Part shown: one piece after another, positions 31,238 to 39,229 of the stretch
Layout of the letters: every line of letters starts with the position of its first letter
How positions within the stretch are numbered: the first letter of the stretch is position 1
Assembly (NCBI RefSeq): GCF_003208175.1
Contig: NZ_QKMR01000009.1
Location: 1-44,688 of the forward strand
Reading direction: 5' to 3'
DNA: 44,688 nucleotides
Origin: Ruminiclostridium sufflavum DSM 19573
GTDB lineage: Bacteria > Bacillota > Clostridia > Acetivibrionales > DSM-1351
Program-made: the position numbers and the translations under genes
Notes under the pieces: generated by a model
The model's input: only the letters and a program-made list of their open reading frames with translations
Databases searched by the model: none
What the model was told of the DNA's origin: nothing

Positions 31238-32803
31238 TTGTTTAAGGTTTTAATTGTTGATGATGAAATTATCATAAGAAATGGATTACATAAAATAATT
31301 GGGTGGAATAAATTAGAGATAAGTGAAGTCCTTACAGCTTCATGCGGGAAGGAAGCTTTGGAAATCGCTTGTGCTTCTAAGCCTGATATTATGCTTACTG
31401 ATATTTGTATGCCCGAAATGGACGGACTGGAATTGACAAGGCTTATGCTTGAAATGCTTCCACGGCTGAAGGTTATAGTATTAACCGGATATGATGATTT
31501 TAAGTATGCACAGAAAAGCTGTTCTCTTGGAGTAAAGGATTTTATACTTAAGCCGGTTGATGAAAATAAACTGACTGAAAGCATAAAAATACAAATAGAA
31601 AATATAAAAAATGAAATGCAGTCTCAGCTAAGTGAAAATATTATCAGCCGTAAAAAGATGCTTGAAAGTCAGCGTGAAATTGAAAAATCTCTGATAGAGC
31701 TGACAGAAAAGTCAGCTAATCAGATAGAAAGCATAAACATACCGGAAAAGCTGGCTTTAGAGGAGGATTGTGACTATCAGGTTGCATTGGTTAAGCCTGA
31801 AATTTCTTTTGAAAGTGTATGGAGCCAGCATGGAAACCTGTTGATGATTTCCATAAAAAGCTTTATAATTGATATGGTAGACAGTAAGAATTCAGGATGG
31901 ACGTTTCAAAACCGGGATGGGGACATTGTAATAATTTTTTATGTTTGCTCAAAATATGAAGACACACGGGAGCAGATAGCAAAGCTTCAGGAAATTATTA
32001 ACGTAGAGTTTGACGTAGCATTAAACGTGGGAATAGGTGCGGTAGTTTGCAGTATGTCAGAAATTACCTTTTCTTATGAACAGGCAAAAGAAAACTGTAG
32101 GCAATATAGCTTGGAAAAAGACAATAATATTCCTTTAGTTGTTCAGGAGTCTTATCAAAGCAGTAATTATAACAGATTGGCATATTTAAAGCAAAAGGTG
32201 ATTGAGCATGTTAACGATCCTGAAAAAACAAAAAAATATCTAAAGGATTATATTGATGAGGTTAGAGCTTCAGAAAGCAACAAAAGCAATGCGGAGCAAA
32301 AGTTTTATGATTTAGCTGCGGCTTTTTATTGGGAATATTTAAGAACAACCGGAAATTCGGCTGACGGCAGGCTTGAAACGCTTATCTCCACCCTTCAAAG
32401 CAACGATATGGAAAACTGCAGTGCTTTTACGGAAATGTTTATTATGAAGCTCATGTATTCAAATAAAAAGCAGATGCACGAAATAATAGAAGCGGCTACG
32501 GAGTATATAAGCCAGCATTTTAGTGAGGACTTGACGGTGTTCACATTAGCAGAGCAGTTTCATGTGGCCAGAAACTATTTTTCCAGACTTTTTAAAAAGG
32601 AAATGGGAGAAGGCTGTAATGAATATATTACCCGTAAGCGTATAGAAAAAGCTAAACAGCTGCTGGCGGATTCCAGACTGAGAACATATGAGATAGCTGA
32701 GCAAATAGGGTATCATGATACCAATTATTTTTCACTGGCATTTAAGAAAAATACCGGCTTATCACCTAAGGAATTCAGAGATAAGCTGAATAATCCCGAG
32801 TAA
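31238..32803 (+). CDS. Response regulator with AraC-type DNA-binding domain, YesN-like
   Basis: 521 residues from TTG 31238 (GGTGGA a few bases upstream; an in-frame TTG at 31226 is less well placed). The receiver domain has VLIVDDE, the phospho-Asp in DIMLTDICMPEMDG, VLTGYDDF and ILKPVDE. A ~280-residue linker follows, then two AraC helix-turn-helix motifs (LTVFTLAEQFHVARNYFSRL and YEIAEQIGYHDTNYFSLAFK). It likely activates the transporter operon upstream (CuaR-like). The cellobiose phosphorylase gene I would expect after a cua-type cluster is not in the window. Confidence 0.9.
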   Translation: MFKVLIVDDEIIIRNGLHKIIGWNKLEISEVLTASCGKEALEIACASKPDIMLTDICMPEMDGLELTRLMLEMLPRLKVIVLTGYDDFKYAQKSCSLGVKDFILKPVDENKLTESIKIQIENIKNEMQSQLSENIISRKKMLESQREIEKSLIELTEKSANQIESINIPEKLALEEDCDYQVALVKPEISFESVWSQHGNLLMISIKSFIIDMVDSKNSGWTFQNRDGDIVIIFYVCSKYEDTREQIAKLQEIINVEFDVALNVGIGAVVCSMSEITFSYEQAKENCRQYSLEKDNNIPLVVQESYQSSNYNRLAYLKQKVIEHVNDPEKTKKYLKDYIDEVRASESNKSNAEQKFYDLAAAFYWEYLRTTGNSADGRLETLISTLQSNDMENCSAFTEMFIMKLMYSNKKQMHEIIEAATEYISQHFSEDLTVFTLAEQFHVARNYFSRLFKKEMGEGCNEYITRKRIEKAKQLLADSRLRTYEIAEQIGYHDTNYFSLAFKKNTGLSPKEFRDKLNNPE

Positions 32804-32804
32804 A

Positions 32805-32838
32805 ATAAGGAAAAGCTGCAATAGCAGCAATACCTTAT
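32805..32838 (+). terminator. Stem-loop after the response regulator gene
   Basis: ATAAGG...CCTTAT outer stem and GCTGC-AATA-GCAGC inner stem separated by an internal loop. It has no strong T run, so it may only be a 3' stabiliser. Confidence 0.4.
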
Positions 32839-32938
32839 AAAAAGACAGATTTAAGAGTACTTTTGAGAGATACTATTTATCATAATTTTTATTTTAATTA
32901 TGGGAATAATATTATCTGTCTGGGCTGTAAAATTCAAA

Positions 32939-33119
32939 TTTTGTGCCTAAACTGGGCGTGGAGGTTAGCTTAAAAAGCTCGAAAACAGAGTTTGTACAGA
33001 CATAGTGCATTTTCGAGCTGTAAAAAGCCGAAAATGGCTTTTTACAGATAAAGCAGCTTCGTACCTCAACGGAGTCTTTATCAAATTTTGTGCCCAAATT
33101 GGGCGTGGAGGTTAGTATG
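32939..33119 (+). promoter_or_regulatory. Putative RNA switch: two Shine-Dalgarno hairpins around an anti-Shine-Dalgarno
   Basis: Copy 1, TTTTGTGCC-TAAACTG-GGCGTGGAGGTTAG, is at 32939-32968 and has no start codon. Copy 2, TTTTGTGCC-CAAATTG-GGCGTGGAGGTTAGTATG, is at 33086-33119 and starts the 77-residue gene. Between them are two stems, AGCTCGAAAA/TTTTCGAGCT (32976-33019) and CTGTAAAAAGCC/GGCTTTTTACAG (33018-33047), and then CGTACCTCAACG (33060-33071), which is complementary to CGTGGAGGT in either copy. Pairing with copy 2 would hide the ribosome site; pairing with copy 1 would free it. The motif and complementarity are seen directly; the switching is inferred. Confidence 0.55.
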
Positions 33120-33350
33120 AATAAATTTAACGGTGTTTCGAGATTGGGTCTTAGGGATAAGACCACTAAAAAGGTAATTGCGGTATATCCCAAAAAAGCT
33201 GAGGGTACCGATGCTGAAATTGAAAGAAGTGTTAAGGACTGGTATTATACAACCAGCTGTTCGGCAGAGGAAATTCTATTGAATGCATATGTAGATAAAA
33301 TATCAGAGGAAGAATTAAATGAATATGAGAGGCGTATGAAAGAAACCTGA
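33117..33350 (+). CDS. Small conserved-looking hypothetical protein
   Basis: 77 residues from ATG 33117, fixed by the GTGGAGGTTAGTATG site. It is charged and soluble, with a Lys-rich N-terminus (NKFNGVSRLGLRDKTTKKVI), a central SVKDWYYTTSCSAEEILLNAY and a Glu-rich end. I do not recognise the family. It has no signal peptide or membrane helix. The elaborate leader suggests it is regulated at translation. The membrane-protein gene follows 20 bp later and may be co-transcribed. Confidence 0.6.
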   Translation: MNKFNGVSRLGLRDKTTKKVIAVYPKKAEGTDAEIERSVKDWYYTTSCSAEEILLNAYVDKISEEELNEYERRMKET

Positions 33351-33370
33351 TTACGGCTTATTAAGACTGG

Positions 33371-33757
33371 ATGGATTCTGATTCAAGGAAGGGAGATGAT
33401 TTTTTCTTGTCAAAGCTCAGAAACGTATATTTGTACCTTGTAAGCTTTGTTGCGTTAATGATGATATTGATTGGATTAATTTTCACGGTGCAGAATATTA
33501 CAGATGTACTGTTTCCTACTAATTACTATTATGAGAATGTTTCTCCTGACAAAACCTCATCAATGACTGAAGAAGAACTAAGGAGATATGAGGAAGAAAA
33601 AAGAATAAATGAGCAAAACCAGAAAATGAATTATCAGAATCAGCTGACAGACAGCAAAAAGAGTGTGGCGAAATCCGTAGCTGTCGTAATAGTTGCTTTA
33701 CCGACGTTTGCTTATCATTGGAGAAAGATTGAGAAAGAAAAGAAGGAGCAGGCATAG
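33371..33757 (+). CDS. Small two-helix membrane protein, DUF5671-like
   Basis: 128 residues. Helix one is YLYLVSFVALMMILIGLIFTV (about 20-42) and helix two SVAKSVAVVIVALPTFAYHW (about 97-116), joined by a charged, Glu/Gln-rich loop. The first helix recalls DUF5671 membrane proteins. ATG 33371 has no clear ribosome site; TTG 33407, which follows GAAGGGAG, is an alternative start that keeps both helices. Function unknown. It ends at a bidirectional terminator facing the ArsR gene. Confidence 0.6.
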   Translation: MDSDSRKGDDFFLSKLRNVYLYLVSFVALMMILIGLIFTVQNITDVLFPTNYYYENVSPDKTSSMTEEELRRYEEEKRINEQNQKMNYQNQLTDSKKSVAKSVAVVIVALPTFAYHWRKIEKEKKEQA

Positions 33758-33777
33758 CTATAAAAATAGCTTGTATA

Positions 33778-33827
33778 CTTAGAAACCGGATAGAGGAAAT
33801 ATAATGCTCAAAAATCCGGCTTCTAAG
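33778..33827. terminator. Convergent terminator
   Basis: CTTAGAAACCGGA pairs with TCCGGCTTCTAAG (one mismatch). It lies between two converging genes and overlaps the end of the ArsR gene. Confidence 0.65.
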
Positions 33828-34107
33828 TGACAGCATCTTTCAATAAAAGCTTTACAATATTAATTACCTCTTCATCTACCACCCTATAACATATTTCAAG
33901 CCCGTTACGCTCTCCTTCTATTATACCTGCGGCTTTAAGCTTGGCAAGATGCTGTGAAACAGTGGACTGAGGAAGATTAAGGCACTCCTGTATTTTGGTT
34001 ACATTACATCCGCCTTCAATTAAACCGTTAACAATACACAGCCTTTGAGGATGTGCCAAAGCCTTGATTTTTTCAGCTTTTTTCTGATATATTTTTAAAT
34101 CCTTCAA
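33823..34107 (-). CDS. ArsR-family winged-helix regulator with four cysteines
   Basis: 94 residues from TTG 34107, eight bases after AAGGGGG; longer in-frame starts upstream have no ribosome site and give an un-family-like tail. The helix-turn-helix is VTKIQECLNLPQSTVSQHLA, followed by the wing ERNGLEICYRV, and the N-terminus KIKALAHPQRLCIV is typical of ArsR. Four cysteines (24, 34, 42, 73) could serve thiol, persulfide or metal sensing, but the classic ELCVCDL metal site is absent. It is monocistronic; the inverted repeat just upstream suggests autoregulation. The regulated function is not obvious from its neighbours. Confidence 0.85.
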   Translation of the reverse strand: MKDLKIYQKKAEKIKALAHPQRLCIVNGLIEGGCNVTKIQECLNLPQSTVSQHLAKLKAAGIIEGERNGLEICYRVVDEEVINIVKLLLKDAVT

Positions 34108-34120
34108 AATGGCATCCCCC

Positions 34121-34136
34121 TTATATGAGAATATAA
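34121..34136 (-). promoter_or_regulatory. Candidate ArsR operator
   Basis: TTATAT-GAGA-ATATAA, a perfect 6-4-6 inverted repeat directly upstream of the ArsR ribosome site. Confidence 0.4.
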
Positions 34137-34380
34137 GATAATATATTTGTATATTAAAATATTTTAATTTACTTGTCAATAATTATAATGGATTTTATAC
34201 AGCAAAAATAGCTGCTTAAAGGAACAACACAAATATTGTCGCTGGTTTTCTTTTTTGAATAATATATCACACAAATATCCATACTAAAAAAGAATACGAC
34301 TTGTATGGCTCTAAGGCCTCATACGATAAAATATACGTGCGGGAGCCGGTGTTTAAAGAATACGGTATGGAGTGAATATA

Positions 34381-34518
34381 ATGGATAAAAATAAGGAAAA
34401 TAGAAAAACCAAAAGCAAAAAGGAAGATGGCGCTTTTGCATCGAAAAATATTAAGCACAATCCACAGGCGGAAAGTTCCAGAGCAGTATTTGGGAAAGAA
34501 ACCGAAAAGACAGACTGA
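34381..34518 (+). CDS. 45-residue charged protein, CPC_1213-like
   Basis: ATG 34381 follows GGAG by nine bases; the stop is TGA 34516-34518. The sequence is Lys-rich at the N-terminus (MDKNKENRKTKSKKEDG), then FASKNIKHNPQAESSRAVFG. The KNIKHxPQAESSRxVFG block matches my memory of the CPC_1213 family of small clostridial proteins. No function is known to me. The gene is followed by a strong terminator, which supports it being real. Confidence 0.6.
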   Translation: MDKNKENRKTKSKKEDGAFASKNIKHNPQAESSRAVFGKETEKTD

Positions 34519-34524
34519 GTTACA

Positions 34525-34567
34525 AAAAAAAGGCTCCGGTATAAATAATTTAACGGAAGCCTTTTTT
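34525..34567. terminator. Bidirectional terminator
   Basis: AAAAAAGGCTCCG pairs with CGGAAGCCTTTTTT around an AT-rich loop. It serves the small gene on the plus strand and the WG-repeat gene arriving on the minus strand. Confidence 0.75.
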
Positions 34568-34662
34568 AATTAACTATATTTAATTAGCGATTACCTCAGC
34601 TATCGGTTTTCGGCAGATGGGCAATTGATATTCAACAATACATTATTGCATTTAAAAGGGGA

Positions 34663-36924
34663 TTACCATTTGCAAATGTCTGTGAGCTTATAATTACCGC
34701 TGCTGTCTGCTTTTATGGAATAGCACCAGCTGTACTTGTTATTAACGTAATTTTTACCCGAATACTTAACAGCAACCTCTTCAAAAACATAGGCCCTGTA
34801 TTGATTGTTGTCATAATCATAATCAATAGCATAAATTTCATATTTATTCAGCTTTTCTTTAGTGTTCTTTTTAAAAAGATAGGGAACCAGCTTTTTTTGT
34901 GCATTGTATAAATTGCTGCTTTTTAGCAAGCTGCCTTCGACCTTTGAAAAATTGTTGCTGTTTATTGCTTCAATCATGTTTTTTTCATAGCTTCCGATAA
35001 CATTTTCGATTGACTTTACAATATTGTCATCAATGTCATATGAAAGCAGATTGATCTTGGTGCTTAGTATTTTTTTATCAAAGGAATTCCAAAAGGCTCC
35101 TTTTGTATCAAGGATATCAGTCAATTGCCCGTATGGAATCTCAAACTCCACAAAGCCGGCAGCATAGCTGGCAATTTCATAAGGTAAATAATACACCCTC
35201 AGAGAATCCTTACCGATTATAAAGGGCTGTTCGTTGGAAACCTCTGCTTTGTCTACAAGATAGTAACTCATATCAGATACCTTTCCGGCTCTTTGATTCA
35301 AGTTAAATTGGTTATTTACTATAGACTCAAGCTTTTCTGCATACTTACTGCCTGCTTTAAACAAATCCTTTAGCTGATAGAAGATGCCGGTTTTTGTATC
35401 AATATAGAAGTAATCCTTTGAAGGCATACCGTGAACAGCACCAATCGGATAAAGATATCCTGATTTTTCAATTATAAGCAAATCTTTATTTTTTTCTGCT
35501 GAAAAGCTAATTGATACCTCTTCGTAATATTCCTCCGAATATTCGGCCTTGTCATCGGTATTACTTTTTACTTCAACGGGACTTCCTTCATAGCCTCCGA
35601 TAAACAATTTTTTAAGCTTTGAATTGGCAGCCTCCTGAGCGATGCTGTCCTCCATGCCTGTTATCTGGGGATATTCGATATATGTAAGGTAATCTCTTCT
35701 GTATTTTATCTTCTTCAAGCTTATATTATTGTTGAGGGGTATAGTTTCGTCCTTTTGCCATATGATTTCACCGCTTTTATTCATATAGGATAGTCCTGAA
35801 TCAATCTCGGCCTTTATAATATCTCCTGTAAGGCTCATTTGTCCGATACCCTTCAGCGTGGGAAGGTTGTCTGCAATATTGCCGTTGCAGTCAATAAGGG
35901 AAGTAGTGCTATTATCACACACGGATGCGTATCCGCCTTCAAAATCAGAGATACTGTAATATTTATAGTCAGTAAGTACTTCGCCTTTAATATTCATTAT
36001 TGCTTTAGGTGCAGCATAGGTACTGAACAGGTCAAAGTTTTTGGTGACAGCATATAAATCCTGACCCAAATAGGTAATTGAGGAATATTCGGGTTTTACA
36101 ACAAATTCACCCTTTTTGTTTATTATTCCGAAACGCTGATCATATTCTCCTGATGGAGTGCTGGCCACAGCATATCCGTTTTTAAAAGCAAGAGCTGATT
36201 TGAATACTGGTTTTATTGCAACAGTACCGTTCAGGAGCTTATACCCAAAGCTGCTGCTTTGACTGTCATAATAGGAGGTAAGGCCTTCGGAAGTCTCATA
36301 GGGATTGTAATATTTCAGTGTTTCCAAAACCTTTCCTGTCTTATCTATAACGTAATATTTATCAGAGCTTACCTCGACGATTGCTTTTCCGTTACTGAAT
36401 GCCCAAGCATTGAGAAATTTTGCCGGGATAACTATTTTGCCCTTTAAATCCATAAAGCCATAGCTTTTTTTTGACGAATCCAAAAAGCTTACCAGATTTT
36501 CTCCGTATTGCCCAAGCTCGTATTTGCTTTGTAAAACAATTTTACCGGCCTCGTCGACTATCACCGAGGATTTTTTATCGGTTACTACTATAGCCATTCC
36601 ATTTTTGTATTCCGGGATATATGCTGTAAATGGTCCTGCCGTAACCTTACCTGTTTTATTGATAAAGCACACATCACCATATTCGTAGCTTTCTTTGCCG
36701 CTGCTTCTTACAATTGCTATGCCTTTATCATTAAACTCCGCGGCGAAATTATATGCGGGGGAGATTGCAAATTTGCCGCTATGATTGATATATCCCCATT
36801 TTTCTCCGTCTGCGGTTATTACTGATGCAGGCAGGAGAGCTTCTCCCTCAGCTCCGGTATAAATACTGAAGCTTGATAAAATCATGACTGATAATAATAA
36901 AATTGCAACAACTTTTTTCATCAT
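34663..36924 (-). CDS. Exported WG-repeat protein with DUF3298 and TcaA-type C-terminal domain
   Basis: 753 residues. A signal peptide (MMKKVVAILLLSVMILSSFS) leads into about ten WG-type beta repeats to ~residue 390, visible as GYINHSGKFAISPAYNFA, FMDLKGKIVIPAKF, GIINKKGEFVVKPEY and similar. Residues ~410-610 resemble DUF3298/RsiV-like domains (PIGAVHGMPSKDYFYIDTKT, PYEIASYAAGFVEFEIPY). The last ~110 residues resemble the NTF2-like domain of TcaA (SYEKNMIEAINSNNFSKVE). It is extracytoplasmic and probably binds cell-wall or surface ligands; no enzyme motif is seen. AAGGAGGAAACATCCT precedes ATG 36924; ATG 36921 is equally possible. Confidence 0.78.
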   Translation of the reverse strand: MMKKVVAILLLSVMILSSFSIYTGAEGEALLPASVITADGEKWGYINHSGKFAISPAYNFAAEFNDKGIAIVRSSGKESYEYGDVCFINKTGKVTAGPFTAYIPEYKNGMAIVVTDKKSSVIVDEAGKIVLQSKYELGQYGENLVSFLDSSKKSYGFMDLKGKIVIPAKFLNAWAFSNGKAIVEVSSDKYYVIDKTGKVLETLKYYNPYETSEGLTSYYDSQSSSFGYKLLNGTVAIKPVFKSALAFKNGYAVASTPSGEYDQRFGIINKKGEFVVKPEYSSITYLGQDLYAVTKNFDLFSTYAAPKAIMNIKGEVLTDYKYYSISDFEGGYASVCDNSTTSLIDCNGNIADNLPTLKGIGQMSLTGDIIKAEIDSGLSYMNKSGEIIWQKDETIPLNNNISLKKIKYRRDYLTYIEYPQITGMEDSIAQEAANSKLKKLFIGGYEGSPVEVKSNTDDKAEYSEEYYEEVSISFSAEKNKDLLIIEKSGYLYPIGAVHGMPSKDYFYIDTKTGIFYQLKDLFKAGSKYAEKLESIVNNQFNLNQRAGKVSDMSYYLVDKAEVSNEQPFIIGKDSLRVYYLPYEIASYAAGFVEFEIPYGQLTDILDTKGAFWNSFDKKILSTKINLLSYDIDDNIVKSIENVIGSYEKNMIEAINSNNFSKVEGSLLKSSNLYNAQKKLVPYLFKKNTKEKLNKYEIYAIDYDYDNNQYRAYVFEEVAVKYSGKNYVNNKYSWCYSIKADSSGNYKLTDICKW

Positions 36925-36947
36925 AGGATGTTTCCTCCTTAGTTACT

Positions 36948-37012
36948 AAAGTCAATTATGGTTTAAGCCTTCGCGACGATATATCGTTTATTTAGCCGAT
37001 AGTAATTGACTT
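36948..37012. repeat. Palindromic intergenic repeat, best copy
   Basis: AAAGTCAATTA (36948-36958) and TAATTGACTT (37003-37012) are inverted arms. The interior is GGTTTAAGCCTTCGCGACG followed by ATATATCGTTTATTTAGCCGATAG. Its right half recurs almost exactly at 29373-29410, its left core at 25690-25720, and its arms at 25505-25567. Confidence 0.75.
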
Positions 37013-37109
37013 CTATAAAATAATTATATATCAGTAAAAAATAAAAAGTGGTTACAGTTTAGAAATATTTTTTTCAGTTATAGCTTACATCATATAATTT
37101 CTTTTAAGC

Positions 37110-38051
37110 TTATGAAATTGAGCCTGTTAGTTTCAGCCACATTTCCTTTTCTTTAATAAAAAGCTCATTAATTCGTTTTTCTACCTTATAAATTTCTGAG
37201 AATTTTTTGCGTAGGCAGTAATTGAAGAATATGTTTTTAACCAGCATCCATTTTTTACTCATATCCTCCGAGCATGAGACAAAGTCATCGGCTGCCTCTT
37301 TACTGATAATTCCTTCGTCTCTTAATTTTTCAAAGAAGAGCTTATTTCCCTTCATCCTATTGGATATTTTTCCGAACTCATATGTATAATGGTGTACGTT
37401 TGAAAGCTCAGTAAGAGGAAATTCCGCATCCAGGGCATGCTTTCTTTCAATAAACCTGTCCAATCTGAGCACCAGCTTTTGAGCATTTTCTTTTATTTGT
37501 TCAAAATCCAGCTTGTAAGGCTCCAGACTGCTATTCTTGAATGTAATAATTCTATAGTCCTCGCGGTCTTCCTTAAACTCTGAATAAAAAGACCGAACAA
37601 CATTCTGAGCAGGGATTTTAATTATTTTATAGTTAAGGCTGATATCATCTTCAAGAGTATAGAATACATCTTCCTCTTCATCAAAGCCAATAAGAAAAGA
37701 AAAATGGTTTGAGTGAATTCTGTTATAATATGCACCTTCGTTATTCCAATAAAACAGGTCAATGTATAATGTAATATAAGGATTATTAATTATTATATCC
37801 TTGAGCTCTGCGAGAAAATTGCTTCTGTCCTTGAAATTATAATTATTGAAAACAAAAATATTATTTCTGAAGTAATCATAATAATCCTGGGTATAGTCAA
37901 GACGAAAGGGACAAAAATGATATTCATAGCCGTTCATGTAAATAAGGGGCTCATAGCTTGGATACTTATTCGTAAGAATTGACATAAACATATTTGTTAT
38001 ACAATTTCCCCAAAATCTATTATAAGGAACGATTTCATTAACGTGTTTCAT
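37110..38051 (-). CDS. C39/BtrH-like cysteine-peptidase-fold protein
   Basis: 313 residues from ATG 38051, eight bases after CGGAGG; the six extra residues of the longer frame include the ribosome site itself. Near the N-terminus is NRFWGNCITNMFMSIL with a possible nucleophile Cys17. About 100 residues later come SNHFSFLIGFDEEED (His116) and FYTLEDD (Asp), the Cys-His-Asp order of C39-like and BtrH N-terminal domains. The second half is helical and charged. BtrH-type proteins transfer acyl groups in natural-product pathways. No such pathway genes are adjacent, so the role is open. No signal peptide. Confidence 0.5.
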   Translation of the reverse strand: MKHVNEIVPYNRFWGNCITNMFMSILTNKYPSYEPLIYMNGYEYHFCPFRLDYTQDYYDYFRNNIFVFNNYNFKDRSNFLAELKDIIINNPYITLYIDLFYWNNEGAYYNRIHSNHFSFLIGFDEEEDVFYTLEDDISLNYKIIKIPAQNVVRSFYSEFKEDREDYRIITFKNSSLEPYKLDFEQIKENAQKLVLRLDRFIERKHALDAEFPLTELSNVHHYTYEFGKISNRMKGNKLFFEKLRDEGIISKEAADDFVSCSEDMSKKWMLVKNIFFNYCLRKKFSEIYKVEKRINELFIKEKEMWLKLTGSIS

Positions 38052-38380
38052 TAGAATTACCTCCGGCATATGTCATATTTTGCACAAGCATAATTTCCTT
38101 GTTTAAAGATAACAACATTATATATGCAAATAATTACCGAAACAATACATATAAGCATTAAAACATACAGTTTAATATATAAATTCCTTTATTGGAAGTA
38201 TAATGGTTCGATGCGTTCAGACATATTATGCAAAATGAATACTAAAATATTTTGGGATTTTAAAGGGAGGCCTTTTAGCAAAAAAATAAAAGCACAATTA
38301 AATTGGTATACGGGCTGACAAGCTGTTACCGTTAAATTAATTGTACTTTATAATTTGAAAAGCCTTATGAGGATATCCGG
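38052..38380. other. Intergenic region between the C39/BtrH-like gene and uppP
   Basis: 329 bp. It holds the uppP terminator (38281-38349). A 64-codon plus-strand frame (38124-38318) overlaps that terminator, lacks a ribosome site and is not credited. Nothing else seen. Confidence 0.5.
38281..38349 (-). terminator. Terminator of uppP
   Basis: Read on the minus strand: AAAGTACAATTAA pairs with TTAATTGTGCTTT (one mismatch) around a long loop, followed by TATTTTTTT. Confidence 0.65.
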
Positions 38381-39229
38381 TTATTTAAAAAAACCTGCAA
38401 ACCCGGCTAATAAAACAATTATGGCAAATATCATACGGTAATATACAAAAACCTTCATAGGCTTCTTTTTTAAGTATGAAATAAATCTGTTTATTACTGC
38501 CGCAGCCACAGTAAAGGAAACAACAAACCCTACAATAAGAGAGGTTATTTCCAGTGATGTAAGAGTGGCAAAGCCGCCGATTTTGATAATCTTCAGGAAG
38601 CTCATGCCAACCATGACGGGTATTGCCAGAAAGAAGGAAAATTCTGCTGCTACAACAGTTGAAAGACCGGATACCCAACCTCCGATGATTGTCGAGGCTG
38701 AACGTGACATACCGGGTATTATGGCCAGACACTGAAAGGCTCCGACTATCAAAGCCTGCTTTGGCGTAACGTTCAGCTTCTGCTTTGCGAGGTTGTTGTT
38801 TCTGAATTTATTTTCCGCATACAGCATCCATATTGCTCCCAAAAACAGGGTTATAGCAACGGGCAAAGTCTTGAACAGGTATTTTTCTGCCGTGTCATCC
38901 AATAATATTCCGAAAATGCCTCCGGGGATACAGGCAATAAAAATCATAAGCCAGAACTTGAAACCTGATTTTTGATAGCCGACCTTCTGAGGGAAAAAAT
39001 TTATCAGGGTATCCTTGATTTTATTCCAATACAGAAGGATTACCGCCATTATAGCCCCCAGCTGAATAACGTATGTATACATTTTAACATAACTCGGATT
39101 AATGCTTTTAAAGTTTAATAAGTTTTCAAATATTACAAGGTGCCCTGTTGAGGATACCGGTAAAAACTCTGTTATACCTTCAACAATACCCAGAATAATA
39201 GATTTCAGAATAAATAGTAAATTATCCAT
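38381..39229 (-). CDS. uppP: Undecaprenyl-diphosphatase (UppP/BacA)
   Basis: 282 residues from ATG 39229, preceded by AAGGTGATT; the GTG at 39238 lies inside that ribosome site. It has about eight membrane helices and both family motifs: EGITEFLPVSSTGHLVIFE (Glu/His active site) and IIPGMSRSASTIIGGW (the Arg-containing PGxSRSxxT motif). It dephosphorylates undecaprenyl pyrophosphate to recycle the cell-wall lipid carrier and gives bacitracin tolerance when abundant. It is a single gene with its own terminator. Confidence 0.95.
   Translation of the reverse strand: MDNLLFILKSIILGIVEGITEFLPVSSTGHLVIFENLLNFKSINPSYVKMYTYVIQLGAIMAVILLYWNKIKDTLINFFPQKVGYQKSGFKFWLMIFIACIPGGIFGILLDDTAEKYLFKTLPVAITLFLGAIWMLYAENKFRNNNLAKQKLNVTPKQALIVGAFQCLAIIPGMSRSASTIIGGWVSGLSTVVAAEFSFFLAIPVMVGMSFLKIIKIGGFATLTSLEITSLIVGFVVSFTVAAAVINRFISYLKKKPMKVFVYYRMIFAIIVLLAGFAGFFK

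Noticed and set aside
32912-33193. Minus-strand 93-codon frame with a repeated LTSTPxLGTKF
   Set aside because: The repeated peptide is only the reverse translation of the two TTTTGTGCC...GTGGAGGTTAG elements; no ribosome site or start context.
38124-38318. 64-codon plus-strand frame between the C39/BtrH-like gene and uppP
   Set aside because: No ribosome site, odd composition and overlap with the uppP terminator.
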